DNA from: an uncultured Lachnospiraceae bacterium
Lineage (GTDB): Bacteria > Bacillota > Clostridia > Lachnospirales > Lachnospiraceae
Assembly (NCBI GenBank): GCA_910579395.1
Contig: CAJTUC010000012.1
Span: 1-64,000 of the forward strand
Direction: 5' to 3'
Length of the DNA stretch: 64,000 nucleotides
Shown: positions 16,424 to 25,781 of the stretch, in pieces
Layout of the letters: every line of letters begins with the position of its first letter
Position numbering within the stretch: the stretch's first letter is position 1
Notes under the pieces: model-generated
Databases searched by the model: none
Told to the model about the DNA's origin: nothing
The model's input: only the letters and a program-made list of their open reading frames with translations
Program-made: the position numbers and the translations under genes

Positions 16424-18784
16424 TCACTCTACAATCAAAATCCCCGGCTCCACTTTCTTCACCCGGCCGGCTGCAAAATAAGCAAAAAGAAGGAACATCG
16501 CGCTCACAATGAATGCCGGGAGCACCATCCGAAACAAACTCAGGCTGGATACGAACTGGCTTACCCCGCACATTTTCAGCATCGCCGATGCGAGCGGGTC
16601 GGTCAAAACGCTGCTTAACAGGATCCCCAGAACGGCCCCCGCCGCGGAAACGATACCGAAGCGCAGGGCAAAAGCAAAACGCAGTTTCCGTGATTCATAT
16701 CCAAGCGATTTATAGATGCCCAGATCATGCTGTTCTTTATACAAAATCTTGCTTCCGGTCAGCGTGACCGTGATCAGGACGAAAACAACCGTGATTACAT
16801 ACATAAAGACCATCAGGACCGATAATACCAGCAGAATACTGTCAACACCGGACCATGTATTCTCATCAATGTTGATTTTTTCCCCATAATTTTCCTGCAG
16901 GAACTGCGAAATTTCCTCCACCATCGAGGTATTCTGAAACAGATAATAAGTATAATAAGAGGATTCCTCATCCTCCGCGTCCAGAAGACGCCGATATCCT
17001 TCCCTGCTGATGCCAAAATTTTCTCCCATATCGTTCGCGCACTGATAGATGCCGCTGATGATATACTCCAATTCCTTTCCGCCAAAAGCGACAGACACCG
17101 TATCCCCGATTCCGACATTCAACTCATCCGCTACGGTCTGTGTCATCACGATTTCGTTCGGATAGAGGCAGGTCCGCCCCTGAAGCAGATTAAAATATTC
17201 CGGCTCGGAAATAATGTTCAGCAAATATTCTATCTGTTCAACTGCCGCCCTGTTCATCTGAAACTGATAGGAATCGGCTATCCCGGCACGCGCCTCGATG
17301 ATATCCTCTATCTCATCCGCCAGCGCCTCATCCGTACGCTCCACGCCCAAATCAAAACGGGAAGCCGAAAAGGAACTCATGAGCCCTTCCCCGTTCGGTC
17401 CAAGCCATGCATCCATTCTGGCCGTCAACGACAGGAAAAAAACAAGCAGAGACGCGACAAAGCAGGCGCTGATATACTGCTTTTTCCCGGATATGAGCTG
17501 CCTGTATGCAAGCCAGAAACTTAAGCCCCCTTTTTGAATCGGCGCCATGAACCGGCTTTTGAAATAAACATCCTCCGCACCGCCACGGATTGCCCGTATG
17601 GGCGTAATCTTTCCGATTTTGACCGTTTTGAAACAGATAAAAGCGATGATAACGAGCAAGATCAGCCCCAGTGCGAGCAGACAGTTTCCAATCGGAATAT
17701 TCGACGGTATCCAAAGTCCCGTCACAGTAACCGTCAAATAATTAATTTCCCGAACAACAAGTGACGATACCGGAAGCCCAATCGCCATACCACACAAAAT
17801 CACAATCAGATATTGCAGAAGCCGGACGATGCGCAGGTCACTCCGCGTATAACCGATTGCCTTCAAAATTCCCATATCCACATAATTCTGTTCGATGCCG
17901 CTGCTGATGCTGTGTCCGATGATGATCAGCGCAACAACAAGCAAAATCATGACAAATACAAGCAGAAATCCGGCAAAAATATTATGCAGGATCAGCATAA
18001 ACCCCATAATCGTATCTTTGCTGTAAGAAAAACCCCATACCGCCATCAGGTCGGTCTTTTCATTCAGGATTTTCTGAAATTCCCCAAAAGACAGGGCACT
18101 GTCCGATATCCTAAATATATGGAATATGCTCGCCCGCCGCCCCTGTGCAGCTTCTCCTGCCCTATCGAGCAGACCTGCAAGCCTCTCCATATCGTTTTGG
18201 GTCATGAGCACTTCTTTCATCCCCATCAGCGCACTTCCGGCTACCGGGTCTTCAAAGAAACCTTTTATGGTAAAGAGTTCTTCCGGTTCCCCTTCCGCCG
18301 CCGCAAGCCTCAGCACATCCCCGGCCTGCACATCATACAGGGAGCAAAAAGATGAAGGCACATAAATTTCTCCGTCCTGCAGTTCTTCCGGCGTTTCCAG
18401 AATACCATCCAGATTTTCCTGAAAAATACGGTAACGGCCGCCTGCCGCATCGAGCAAATGCAGGGAACCTGTCACGCCGATCGATTGTCCGCCGATTGAA
18501 TAGCGGTTAAAAATCACGATATCCTCTACTTCCACCCGGTCCACCTCGTCCAGCCCCGCCACCTGTTCTGCCAGTTTTTCCCGGTCCGGAACACCTGACA
18601 GCCAATAAGCCATATCGCCATACCCGACCCGGTCTATCTGCTCTCTTTCATAAGCATTGGAATTACCCCATACGGCCAGAACCGCACACAGGGAGACCGT
18701 AATGATCAAAACCAGCATAAAAATCCCGAGCAGACTTCCTTTCTGGCTCTTCATATCCGCCTTTAACAAATTTAAATATTTCAT
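16424..18784 (-). CDS. FtsX-family ABC transporter permease
   Basis: The 786-residue membrane protein has an N-terminal helix (residues about 18-38), a large extracellular domain with ITVSLCAVLAVWGNSNAYER just before it, a three-helix FtsX block near 265-390 (GHSISSGIEQNYVDMGILKA), a second extracellular domain, and a second FtsX block at the C-terminus (YKEQHDLGIYKSLGYESRKL). Such MacB/LolC-type permeases move lipids, peptides or antimicrobial compounds, or act mechanically. The ATPase gene is upstream, separated by 158 bases holding two hairpins. The single-ectodomain BceB layout does not fit. Confidence 0.9.
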   Translation of the reverse strand: MKYLNLLKADMKSQKGSLLGIFMLVLIITVSLCAVLAVWGNSNAYEREQIDRVGYGDMAYWLSGVPDREKLAEQVAGLDEVDRVEVEDIVIFNRYSIGGQSIGVTGSLHLLDAAGGRYRIFQENLDGILETPEELQDGEIYVPSSFCSLYDVQAGDVLRLAAAEGEPEELFTIKGFFEDPVAGSALMGMKEVLMTQNDMERLAGLLDRAGEAAQGRRASIFHIFRISDSALSFGEFQKILNEKTDLMAVWGFSYSKDTIMGFMLILHNIFAGFLLVFVMILLVVALIIIGHSISSGIEQNYVDMGILKAIGYTRSDLRIVRLLQYLIVILCGMAIGLPVSSLVVREINYLTVTVTGLWIPSNIPIGNCLLALGLILLVIIAFICFKTVKIGKITPIRAIRGGAEDVYFKSRFMAPIQKGGLSFWLAYRQLISGKKQYISACFVASLLVFFLSLTARMDAWLGPNGEGLMSSFSASRFDLGVERTDEALADEIEDIIEARAGIADSYQFQMNRAAVEQIEYLLNIISEPEYFNLLQGRTCLYPNEIVMTQTVADELNVGIGDTVSVAFGGKELEYIISGIYQCANDMGENFGISREGYRRLLDAEDEESSYYTYYLFQNTSMVEEISQFLQENYGEKINIDENTWSGVDSILLVLSVLMVFMYVITVVFVLITVTLTGSKILYKEQHDLGIYKSLGYESRKLRFAFALRFGIVSAAGAVLGILLSSVLTDPLASAMLKMCGVSQFVSSLSLFRMVLPAFIVSAMFLLFAYFAAGRVKKVEPGILIVE

Positions 18785-18847
18785 ATTATGTCAACCTCTC
18801 AATCATATAATTATACACACCAGAATCGCTCCTGACAGATTTACGGA

Positions 18848-18871
18848 AGAATGTCTCTCCAGAGACATTCT
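18848..18871. repeat. perfect hairpin between the ABC ATPase and permease genes
   Basis: AGAATGTCTCT and AGAGACATTCT pair perfectly around a two-base loop. No T-run follows on either strand, so it is not a standard terminator. It may set the mRNA ratio between the two ABC genes. Confidence 0.6.
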
Positions 18872-18874
18872 TTC

Positions 18875-18941
18875 GGGTGAGAAGCAGAACTTCTTGACGT
18901 CTCGTCCAATGGCGAGACGTCTTTAGAAGTTCTTCTCACCC
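18875..18941. repeat. short hairpin element, family 2, copy 1
   Basis: A 67-base imperfect palindrome, with outer GGGTGAGAAG/CTTCTCACCC and inner GACGTCTCG/CGAGACGTC. It ends directly at the stop codon of the ABC ATPase gene. Its 3' part, CTTTAGAAGTTCTTCTCAC, is identical in copy 2 at 27886-27946. Confidence 0.7.
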
Positions 18942-18942
18942 T

Positions 18943-19707
18943 CTACCACGCCATCGAAGACAGCCACGCATCCACCTGTTTTTCCCGGCTCCTCGCTTCC
19001 TCACTGCGGTATGGCGGCATGGACATCTCGCCGATGACCTTGCCATCCTCCAGATACAAAAGCCTCGCTGCGCGGATGGCCGCCTTGATGTCATGCGTTA
19101 CCATGACAATGCTCTGCCCTTTTTCGTTCAATCCGGTCAGAAGGTTCAGCACTTCCTGCGTGTTCCGTTTATTCAGCGCTCCTGTCGGCTCGTCGGCAAA
19201 AAGAAGCCCCGGCTCGTTAATCATCGCCCTGGCAATGGCGGCGCGCTGCGCTTCCCCTCCCGATACCTGTGACGGAAGGCGGTTCATGGCCTTCTCCACG
19301 TTCATCTGTAACAGCAGCTTTTCCGCCCTATCCTTTACTTCTCTTCCGCTCTTCTGCTTATCCAGAAAACCTGCCGCTGTCACATTTTCAAAAAGTGACA
19401 GATTGCTGACAAGGTGTGCCTGCTGAAAAACAAAACCGAATTCTCCGGCCCGCAGGGCCGCCATTTCTTTCTCCCTCAAGTGGCTGATACACCGTTCCTT
19501 GTAATATACTTCGCCCCCGGTAGGTTTATCCATGCCGCTCAGCGCATAGAGCAAGGTCGATTTCCCGGCGCCTGAAGAGCCCATGATGACCGTAAAATCT
19601 CCCTCATAAATTTCCAGCCCGACCATATCCAGCACATGATTCTGCCCGCCGTTGTTGGCAAAACTCTTGCACAGATCTACCGCTTTCATAATAACCTTTT
19701 TCATCAT
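18943..19707 (-). CDS. ABC transporter ATP-binding protein (LolD/MacB type)
   Basis: The ATPase shows Walker A MGSSGAGKSTL, Q-loop GFVFQQAHLVSNLSL, signature VSGGEAQRAAIARA and Walker B LLFADEPTGAL followed by NKRNTQEVLN and VTHD, the set typical of FtsX-permease partners. The Asp-rich A/D-loops read as GALNK, as usual. The start is uncertain: AAAGGAG is one base from ATG 19719 and 13 from ATG 19707; a TTG at 19731 overlaps it. It forms an operon with the histidine kinase gene upstream (gap about 135 bases) and the permease downstream. Confidence 0.9.
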   Translation of the reverse strand: MMKKVIMKAVDLCKSFANNGGQNHVLDMVGLEIYEGDFTVIMGSSGAGKSTLLYALSGMDKPTGGEVYYKERCISHLREKEMAALRAGEFGFVFQQAHLVSNLSLFENVTAAGFLDKQKSGREVKDRAEKLLLQMNVEKAMNRLPSQVSGGEAQRAAIARAMINEPGLLFADEPTGALNKRNTQEVLNLLTGLNEKGQSIVMVTHDIKAAIRAARLLYLEDGKVIGEMSMPPYRSEEARSREKQVDAWLSSMAW

Positions 19708-19841
19708 CTTTATAATCATACTCCTTTCCAAGTCTTCACTTAAACAACGACAGGGCAGACAGGCCAGCGCTGCACACGGACCATTTCTGCCCTGTATGAA
19801 TTATCTTATCAGAATAATTATTAAGAAGTCTTTAAGAACTA

Positions 19842-20990
19842 TCAAGAAACCGGCAGCCACAACACCGCCTCCAGCCCGTCCTCATGATTTTCCAAAACCA
19901 GACCGCCCTTCATCCTTTCCATGATATAAGAGACGATATACAGGCCAAGCCCGGAACCCGGTTCATCCTGCACATTTTTTCCACGGTAAAATTTCCGGGT
20001 CACAAAAGGCATGTCTTCCGGCAAAATCCCGATACCGTAATCCCTTACACGAATCTCGTACCGCTCTCCTTCCTGTCTGGCCCGCACTTCCACACGACTG
20101 CCCTTCGCATATTTTTTCGCATTTTCCAAAAGATTCAAAAGGGCCTGTGCCAGCCTCTTTTCATCGACGGCAAGCACGGCATCCGGAATCGGTTCCAGCA
20201 AAGACACATTCGGATATTCCAAGTCTTGCAGCATTTTCCGGAGCAGTCCGCGTATGCTGACGTTCTGTTCTTTGATTTCCAGCCGTTCTAACTCCGACAG
20301 AGAATGCAGTACCAAATCGTTCACAAGCCGGGACACCTCATCGCATTTTCGCATGATAACGCCCAGATAGCGCTCCCGCTGCTCATAATCCGCCTCCAGA
20401 TTGGCTTCCAGCCCTTCCGCATAGGCACGAATGGAAGCGAGCGGCGTTTTGATATCGTGTGAGAGGGTGGCGATGATCGTCTTATTCTCCCGAACTGCCT
20501 CCGCTTCATTTTTGCGCGCCGTTATGATTTCTTTTCTCATATGGTCAAAGGCCCATGTAAATGCACCGAAAAAATTTGTCCGTTCATATTCCAGCGCGCT
20601 GTCGAAATTGCCTTTCGCAATCTCCTCTGCATAGCTTTCCAGCTTATAAAAAGGCCTTAAAATCTTAAAATAAATATAGAGCAGGCTGCCGGACAGAAAG
20701 AAAAGCGTCAGACAGGCATAAAAAAAGCCTACGCGCCGGATATACGCGGCCTGTCCCTTTGCACTCTCTTTTTGCAGCGCCGCTTTCAGAATCTGAAACT
20801 CCTCTTCTGCCGGATTGCCGTCTTCCGCATCCGTCGTAAGCTGTTCGATCTCATTTAATAATACCAGTCTGTTTCCTGCTTCCATGCCCGTTTCCACAGC
20901 CCTTTTTCCCAGAAGATACGAAGCCGCAAAGGCAATCAGGATAAAAAGGCTAATATAAGCGGATGACATCTTTACAAACTGTTTTCTCAT
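19842..20990 (-). CDS. sensor histidine kinase
   Basis: The 382-residue membrane kinase has two helices (residues about 12-30 and 85-108) around a short extracellular loop, a HAMP-like linker, an H-box (LSHDIKTPLASIRAYAEGLE), N-box (LLNLLENAKKYA) and G boxes (RDYGIGI; GSGLGLYIVSYI). It should phosphorylate the OmpR-type regulator encoded 25 bases upstream. The extracellular loop of about 55 residues is short, so the signal may be sensed in the membrane or through the ABC transporter that follows. The start follows GGGGG. Confidence 0.92.
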   Translation of the reverse strand: MRKQFVKMSSAYISLFILIAFAASYLLGKRAVETGMEAGNRLVLLNEIEQLTTDAEDGNPAEEEFQILKAALQKESAKGQAAYIRRVGFFYACLTLFFLSGSLLYIYFKILRPFYKLESYAEEIAKGNFDSALEYERTNFFGAFTWAFDHMRKEIITARKNEAEAVRENKTIIATLSHDIKTPLASIRAYAEGLEANLEADYEQRERYLGVIMRKCDEVSRLVNDLVLHSLSELERLEIKEQNVSIRGLLRKMLQDLEYPNVSLLEPIPDAVLAVDEKRLAQALLNLLENAKKYAKGSRVEVRARQEGERYEIRVRDYGIGILPEDMPFVTRKFYRGKNVQDEPGSGLGLYIVSYIMERMKGGLVLENHEDGLEAVLWLPVS

Positions 20991-21015
20991 GTTATGTTAA
21001 CCCCCATTGTCTGCT

Positions 21016-21735
21016 TTACAGACTATCAACATACTGTCCATCTGCCTGACTCTCCGCCATATCGAACTGATACCCGACGCCCCAGACCGTCTTGATGAAC
21101 TGCGGCGCCGCAGGATCTTCCTCCAGTTTTTCCCGCAGCCATCGGATATGAACCGCAACCGTCGCAGACTCCGCTTCCGAAAAAGCGCCCCAGACCTCAT
21201 GAAGCAGCTCTTCTTTTCGAATCGCTTTATTCGGATGGGCGCATAAATATGCCAGAAGATCGAACTCCCGCAGCGCCAGCCTGACTTCCTCACCGCCCCG
21301 CTCCACCGTCCGCGTTCCGGTATTCACTTTGATGTTTCCGAAAGCATAGACCGGCGCTTCCGTTTCCGCACCGTATGTCCTGCGCATCAGCGCATTGATT
21401 CTTGCCAACAGTTCCCGCAGCGAATAGGGTTTCGCAAGATAATCGTCGCCACCCATGTCAAGTCCCCTGATCTTATCATCCTCACTTGTCCTCGCGCTGG
21501 CAAAGATGACCGGCACCTTCGATACCCTGCGAAGTTCCCGGCACACATCGAACCCGCTGCCATCCGGCAGATTGATATCCACCAGAAGTAAATGAAACTG
21601 CTCATGCGTCAGGATGTCAAATGCGTATTCGCAGTTTGGTGCGGTCTGTATTTCATACCCGTAATTTTGCAGCATATCGCCGGTGATGGCGGCCAGGTCT
21701 TTGTCATCTTCTATGATAAGGATTCTTTTTTGCAT
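21016..21735 (-). CDS. OmpR/PhoB family response regulator
   Basis: The 239-residue protein has an N-terminal receiver (IIEDDKDLA; phospho-acceptor Asp in LLVDINLPDGSG; DDYLAKPYSLREL with the conserved Lys) and a C-terminal winged helix (REFDLLAYLCAHPNKAIRKE; ATVAVHIRWLREKLE; TVWGVGYQF). It heads the two-component/ABC operon and very likely controls it. Its own promoter region 21736-21862 contains GACAG-T-CTGTC near 21803-21813, a possible binding half-site. Confidence 0.93.
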   Translation of the reverse strand: MQKRILIIEDDKDLAAITGDMLQNYGYEIQTAPNCEYAFDILTHEQFHLLLVDINLPDGSGFDVCRELRRVSKVPVIFASARTSEDDKIRGLDMGGDDYLAKPYSLRELLARINALMRRTYGAETEAPVYAFGNIKVNTGTRTVERGGEEVRLALREFDLLAYLCAHPNKAIRKEELLHEVWGAFSEAESATVAVHIRWLREKLEEDPAAPQFIKTVWGVGYQFDMAESQADGQYVDSL

Positions 21736-21862
21736 CAGAAATGGAACCTTTCTCTTTTTATGTTATTTTTCATTTTATTAATTCTTCCTTGTTATATATG
21801 GACAGACTGTCATCAAAACTCTGTGTAACCGTGCCCTTTTACTCTGTTCCGTCATGCCGCAA

Positions 21863-22288
21863 TTAATAGGTACGCCAAAATGTATTGGCGCCCGGATAAA
21901 TAATATGCAGCATAAGTGAAACTATCATAATTATACATAGAAATATAAAACTACCCACTATAAACCATTTTACCACTTTTATAGTATATTTCAGCGTTTT
22001 ATTTTGAAAAACGGAATTTACGTCCTGGGAAACTCGATAAATAGAATCTATTTTCTCATTTGTAAGGGAATTTTCCCTTACTTCCTGCACGTCAATATCC
22101 TTCACAAGTTCATCTAAAGTCATATCAAAGAAATCACTCAGCATAACTAATCTGGTAAAATCCGGATATGATTGTCCTGCCTCCCACTTTGAAACTGTCT
22201 GCCTTGATACTTGCATTTCCATTCCCAGTTCTTCTTGTGAGAGTCCCTTTTCTTTCCTGAGTTTTAATAGTTTTTCGTTAAATTTCAT
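21863..22288 (-). CDS. XRE-family regulator with C-terminal membrane helix
   Basis: Of 141 residues, the first 65 form a Cro/CI helix-turn-helix (LRKEKGLSQEELGMEMQVSR; QTVSKWEAGQSYPDFTRLVM) with the MTLDELVKD tail common in Bacillota. Residues about 108-132 (FIVGSFIFLCIIMIVSLMLH) are a single membrane helix. This makes a membrane-anchored DNA-binding protein. The palindrome at 22361-22372 in its upstream region may be its operator. No clear target gene is beside it. Confidence 0.88.
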   Translation of the reverse strand: MKFNEKLLKLRKEKGLSQEELGMEMQVSRQTVSKWEAGQSYPDFTRLVMLSDFFDMTLDELVKDIDVQEVRENSLTNEKIDSIYRVSQDVNSVFQNKTLKYTIKVVKWFIVGSFIFLCIIMIVSLMLHIIYPGANTFWRTY

Positions 22289-22360
22289 TTCACATTACCT
22301 CCTTTTTTTCCAGCCTACAATATAGTTTATCTGTATTCAAGCAATTTAGGTTGTCAATTT

Positions 22361-22372
22361 GTCAATATTGAC
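22361..22372. promoter_or_regulatory. palindrome upstream of the XRE gene, possible operator
   Basis: GTCAATATTGAC is a perfect 12-bp palindrome about 73 bases before the XRE start. The half-site recurs as GTCAAT at 22353-22358 and about 22407-22412. The minus strand also gives TTGACA boxes here, so a repressor would overlap the promoter. Confidence 0.5.
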
Positions 22373-22663
22373 ACACATTTCATGGGTTTCTGAAAATTAA
22401 CATTGTGTCAATAATCTTTAACATACCCGAAAGAAGATAACCGCCTCTGCAAAAGTTTTCAAATCTCTTATTTTCCCGCAGCGGCTGTTTGGCTGTTCTG
22501 CCTGTTACATTAACGGAAAGGTGATGTTAGATGGGGAGAATATTTGGATGTTTAACGCTTTTACAGAACGGCGAGAAGATAACGCCGAAACAGTGGAAAC
22601 GAAGCGGACGAAATAGAAACATGGGCAGACACCACCCAGCTTACAGCAGAAGATTGTAAAGCA
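22373..22663. other. gene-free stretch with possible coding remnants
   Basis: No complete gene is supported. On the plus strand short open stretches at about 22527-22616 (DGENIWMFNAFTERREDN) and about 22618-22674 (ETWADTTQLTAEDCKALGLL) read like protein but are interrupted by a stop and have no start signal. They may be pieces of a decayed gene that I cannot name. Confidence 0.3.
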
Positions 22664-22957
22664 TTAGGGCTTCTTATACCCAATCTCCGTTTTTTCATTC
22701 TTCTTTTTGATTTCCTCCAACATCCGCTTCACGATGTCTTTGGAAGCTGCCTCGATTTTAAGCAGTTCATCGCTGTTTGTCTTTAGCATCAGAAAGAACA
22801 TATCAAAACTGGCTACGCCGCAGCAGAGCCTGCCGTTCACCTCTTCGACCCGCAGGTAAGCCTGACGGATATCCGTATAAGGCAGCGTATGCCACTTAAA
22901 GCCCTTTTTATATTCGATTTCATTTTCCTGTAACCGAATCCGTTTATCTTCCATCAT
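22664..22957 (-). CDS. small hypothetical protein, PH-like
   Basis: The 97-residue protein (MMEDKRIRLQENEIEYKKGF at the start) has a beta-rich front half with YTDIRQAYLRVEEVNGRLCC and a basic helical end, which resembles small PH-like or YokE-type domains, but the match is weak. Its ATG overlaps the stop of the TfoX-domain gene (ATGA at 22954-22957), so the two are made together. Function unknown. Confidence 0.6.
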   Translation of the reverse strand: MMEDKRIRLQENEIEYKKGFKWHTLPYTDIRQAYLRVEEVNGRLCCGVASFDMFFLMLKTNSDELLKIEAASKDIVKRMLEEIKKKNEKTEIGYKKP

Positions 22958-23286
22958 GATTTACTTTTCCCCTTCTTCGGTTTTGGCGCAGGCAGCTCTT
23001 CGTACATCGCCTGCAGCACTTTCGACATCAACTCCGTATTTTCCACATCATCGACAACGATCATCTTCGTTCTGGAACCTTCATAGGGATAACCGCGCTC
23101 CGCATCCGGCAGCATGCGCAGTGCACCCTCGGTCGGTTTGAGAAACAGGCAGTTATTGCAGATATCGCCGACTAATTTTCCCCGAAAATAAACGCAGTAT
23201 CCACCCATCATGGCGCGCGTCGTCACCTCGCCCGCCTTTTGCAGATTTTCCAGAATATGATCATGAAATTCCTTTGAAACAGCCAT
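22954..23286 (-). CDS. TfoX N-terminal domain protein
   Basis: The 110-residue protein matches the TfoX_N domain (EVTTRAMMGGYCVYFRGKLV, GDICNNCLFLK). In gamma-proteobacteria this domain belongs to the competence activator TfoX/Sxy; in Bacillota the stand-alone form has no proven role. ATG 23286 lies nine bases after AGGGAGGA; the longer frame to 23388 overlaps the aminotransferase end and has a poor start. The C-terminus is a basic PKPKKGKSKS tail. Confidence 0.82.
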   Translation of the reverse strand: MAVSKEFHDHILENLQKAGEVTTRAMMGGYCVYFRGKLVGDICNNCLFLKPTEGALRMLPDAERGYPYEGSRTKMIVVDDVENTELMSKVLQAMYEELPAPKPKKGKSKS

Positions 23287-23320
23287 AACAGCACATCCTC
23301 CCTTTTTTTCTGCATTTTTG

Positions 23321-24478
23321 TTACATCTTTTTTCGAATGCTCTCCAACCTGTTGAGCGCCTCATAGAGCGTCTCATCCTTCTTGGCAAAATGAAGGCGTA
23401 TCAGATGGTTCACCGGCTCCCGGAAAAAGCTGGAACCAGGCACCGCACCGACTCTCACCTTCTCCGCCAGCGCTTCACAGAATGTCAGGTCGCTCTCATA
23501 GCTAAATTCCGAAATATCCAGCAAAACATAGTAGGCGCCTTCCGGATTCGTATGCACCAGACCGATTTCATCCAGTCCCTTTAAGAAGAGGTTCTTTTTG
23601 CGGGTATACTTTTCCCGCAGTTCGTCGTAATAGGACCGGCCGAAACGCAGCCCCGGAATGACCGCTTCCTGCAAAGGCGCCGCAGCCCCGACGGTCAGGA
23701 AATCGTGCACCTTCTTTGCCACATCGATGATCTCCGGCGGCGCGATGATATAACCGAGCCGCCAACCGGTAATGGAATAGGTCTTGGAAAGCGAACTGCA
23801 TGAAATCGTCCGTTCCCACATACCGGGCAGAGACGCGAAATAAATATGCTGATGCGGCTCATACACGATGTGTTCATAGACTTCATCCGTTATGACATAT
23901 GTGTCGTATTTTTTGGCCAGTTCCGCGATATAACCAAGTTCGTCGCGCGTAAAAACCTTTCCGCACGGATTCGAGGGATTACAAAGAACCAGCGCTTTCG
24001 GCTTCTGCTTGAATGCGGCCTCCAATTCTTCCGGCCGGAAGTCGAAGGCCGGCGGATATAAGTTTACATAAATCGGTTCAGCACCGGACAGAATCGTATC
24101 CGCTCCATAATTTTCATAAAAGGGAGAAAAGACAATCACCTTATCGCCCGGATTTGTCACCGTCAGCATGGCCGCCATCATCGCCTCCGTGCTGCCGCAG
24201 GTCACGACAATCTCGCCGTTTGGGTCAATCTCTTTTCCCATAAGCGCAGACTGTTTCACCGCCAGCGCCTCCCGAAAATTCTGCGCGCCCCATGTGATCG
24301 AATACTGATGGAAGTCTTCATGTGCCGTCTGCGCAAGCCTGTCAAGAATCTCCTTAGGCGGATCAAAATCGGGAAAGCCCTGCGATAAATTTACCGCCTG
24401 ATATTGATTGGAAATGCGCGTCATGCGCCTGATCACGGAATCCGTAAATCCTGCTGTTCTTTTTGATAGCTGCTGCAT
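23321..24478 (-). CDS. PLP-dependent class I/II aminotransferase
   Basis: The 385-residue cytoplasmic enzyme has the fold-type I marks: NLSQGFPDFDPP near the N-terminus, CNPSNPCGKVF, DEVYEHIVY (cofactor Asp/Tyr) and the lysine motif SSLSKTYSITGWRLGY, then the substrate carboxylate Arg in HLIRLHFAKKDE. It is closest to the aspartate/methionine/kynurenine aminotransferase group. The exact amino donor cannot be read from sequence. It precedes the TfoX-domain gene by 34 bases and may share its transcript. Confidence 0.92.
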   Translation of the reverse strand: MQQLSKRTAGFTDSVIRRMTRISNQYQAVNLSQGFPDFDPPKEILDRLAQTAHEDFHQYSITWGAQNFREALAVKQSALMGKEIDPNGEIVVTCGSTEAMMAAMLTVTNPGDKVIVFSPFYENYGADTILSGAEPIYVNLYPPAFDFRPEELEAAFKQKPKALVLCNPSNPCGKVFTRDELGYIAELAKKYDTYVITDEVYEHIVYEPHQHIYFASLPGMWERTISCSSLSKTYSITGWRLGYIIAPPEIIDVAKKVHDFLTVGAAAPLQEAVIPGLRFGRSYYDELREKYTRKKNLFLKGLDEIGLVHTNPEGAYYVLLDISEFSYESDLTFCEALAEKVRVGAVPGSSFFREPVNHLIRLHFAKKDETLYEALNRLESIRKKM

Positions 24479-24615
24479 TGTCTGCTCCCTTCGTGATTCC
24501 CTGTCTGTGCAAATACCTCATAACCATTTTACTACACTTCATCCGAAAAGTCATTTACTGTTCGTCATAACTTATGCAAACTACATAAGCTTATGAAATT
24601 ACTTCTCCAAATCTC

Positions 24616-25404
24616 TCATTCAAATATTCTATCCGCCCATTTTTCTACCTTGTTGCCAAAACCCGCTCCCCATGCCTCCATCTTTTCCGCATATGCTTCC
24701 TCCAGCTCCGCAAGCCGCCCCTTTACCTCTTCCGAATATTCTCCCAGATTCATATTTCCCATAAAGGCATTGATGAATTCATCGTCCGCGTGCAGCTTCC
24801 AGCAGCCATTTTCCAGATAAGCCGACACCGTGACCGCCATCGTGCAGGTATCTTCCTGTTCATCCATAAGCGCAAGAAGCGCCTCACCGCCGTTTGCCAG
24901 GTCCGCTATATCCGATACCATCTGCCACATTCCGGTTCCCTCAGCCGCGATCATATTTTCCAATAGCAGGATTTCATAGTTTCCGGCCACATCCGCCATA
25001 TCCAGATTCGTAATCTCCATGTCAATTTCGGCCTGGCTGCCATCTTCTCGGATATCTGTTATTTCCCATTCCAGATTATCCACGATTTTTTCCGCCATCG
25101 CCAGATTAAATCGATAATGTTTTCCAATTTTCAGACCTGGCTGTAATAATTCGTTGAATACCCGATATTCCCTTTCTGTCGGAATGCCGAGCCAGTTATA
25201 ATAAGTCTCGACGTAATTATCCGTGCATTCGTTAAAAGTATCCAAATCCAGTTCTTTCAGACTTTCCATCGTACACTCTACAGTCTCTTCCAACGCTTCC
25301 GCTCCTTTTGCCTGTACTTCCGCCTGTCCGCTTATCCCGCAGGCCCCCAGCCAAAAACTTCCAAATACCGATACCGCCGCGATTTTCATTTTCTGTGTTC
25401 TCAT
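24616..25404 (-). CDS. secreted lipoprotein, DUF5105-like
   Basis: From ATG 25404 the product is 262 residues with a lipoprotein signal (MKIAAVSVFGSFWLGACG; lipobox LGAC, Cys about 22). The mature part is acidic and alpha/beta, with NLEWEITDIREDGSQAEIDM, the kind of repeat seen in NTF2-like DUF5105/DUF4878 lipoproteins of Clostridia. A longer frame to 25539 runs into palindromic element B and is not a real extension. The other such lipoprotein gene (27949-28617) lies on the far side of the AgrCA-like pair. Function unknown. Confidence 0.7.
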   Translation of the reverse strand: MRTQKMKIAAVSVFGSFWLGACGISGQAEVQAKGAEALEETVECTMESLKELDLDTFNECTDNYVETYYNWLGIPTEREYRVFNELLQPGLKIGKHYRFNLAMAEKIVDNLEWEITDIREDGSQAEIDMEITNLDMADVAGNYEILLLENMIAAEGTGMWQMVSDIADLANGGEALLALMDEQEDTCTMAVTVSAYLENGCWKLHADDEFINAFMGNMNLGEYSEEVKGRLAELEEAYAEKMEAWGAGFGNKVEKWADRIFE

Positions 25405-25442
25405 ACTTTGACACACTCCTTCTTTGATTTTTCTAATTGGCC

Positions 25443-25627
25443 GGAAAACGCCGGCGCAGGCGGGCAGGTGAAGAAGATTTCCTTTGCAGGGCCCTGTAAA
25501 AACGCCGGTACTTGGATTTGGGGGCACTGGTGACACCAAATCCTTAGCACCGCTGCGTTTTTAGCGGAGCGAAAGCGTGCCCTGCAAAGGAAACTTCTTC
25601 ACCTGCCCGCCTGCGCCGGCGTTTTCC
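25443..25627 (+). repeat. long palindromic element, copy B
   Basis: Outer arms GGAAAACGCCGGCGCAGGCG... pair with ...CGCCTGCGCCGGCGTTTTCC over about 38 bases. The inside has GCAGGGC/GCCCTGC, AAAAACG/CGTTTTT, an apical GGATTTGG/CCAAATCC stem and, on the plus strand, the core AGCGGAGCGAAAGCGTGCCC with a GC-GAAA-GC loop. It stands just upstream of the lipoprotein gene start. Confidence 0.85.
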
Positions 25628-25702
25628 GTCTAACTACTTTTATTGTATTTCCAAATCCCCCGTCCCCACAATCCCTTCGGCATGAATCGACGGTCAGGCA
25701 AC

Positions 25703-25727
25703 AAAAAAAGGCACCTGCGTGCCTTTT
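25703..25727 (-). terminator. terminator after the AgrC-like kinase gene
   Basis: On the minus strand GGCAC-GCAG-GTGCC is followed by seven T residues. It is 55 bases after the stop of the kinase gene. The plus strand also gives a T-rich tail, so it could work both ways. Confidence 0.8.
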
Positions 25728-25781
25728 CTCTCTCTAAAAAGGAGATTCACTGTAATTTTTCCGTTGGACAGATTTTATGCT

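Noticed and set aside
16424..21735. BceRS-BceAB bacitracin-type detoxification module
   Set aside because: The permease has two large extracellular domains instead of one, and the kinase has an extracellular loop of about 55 residues and not the nearly absent loop of BceS.
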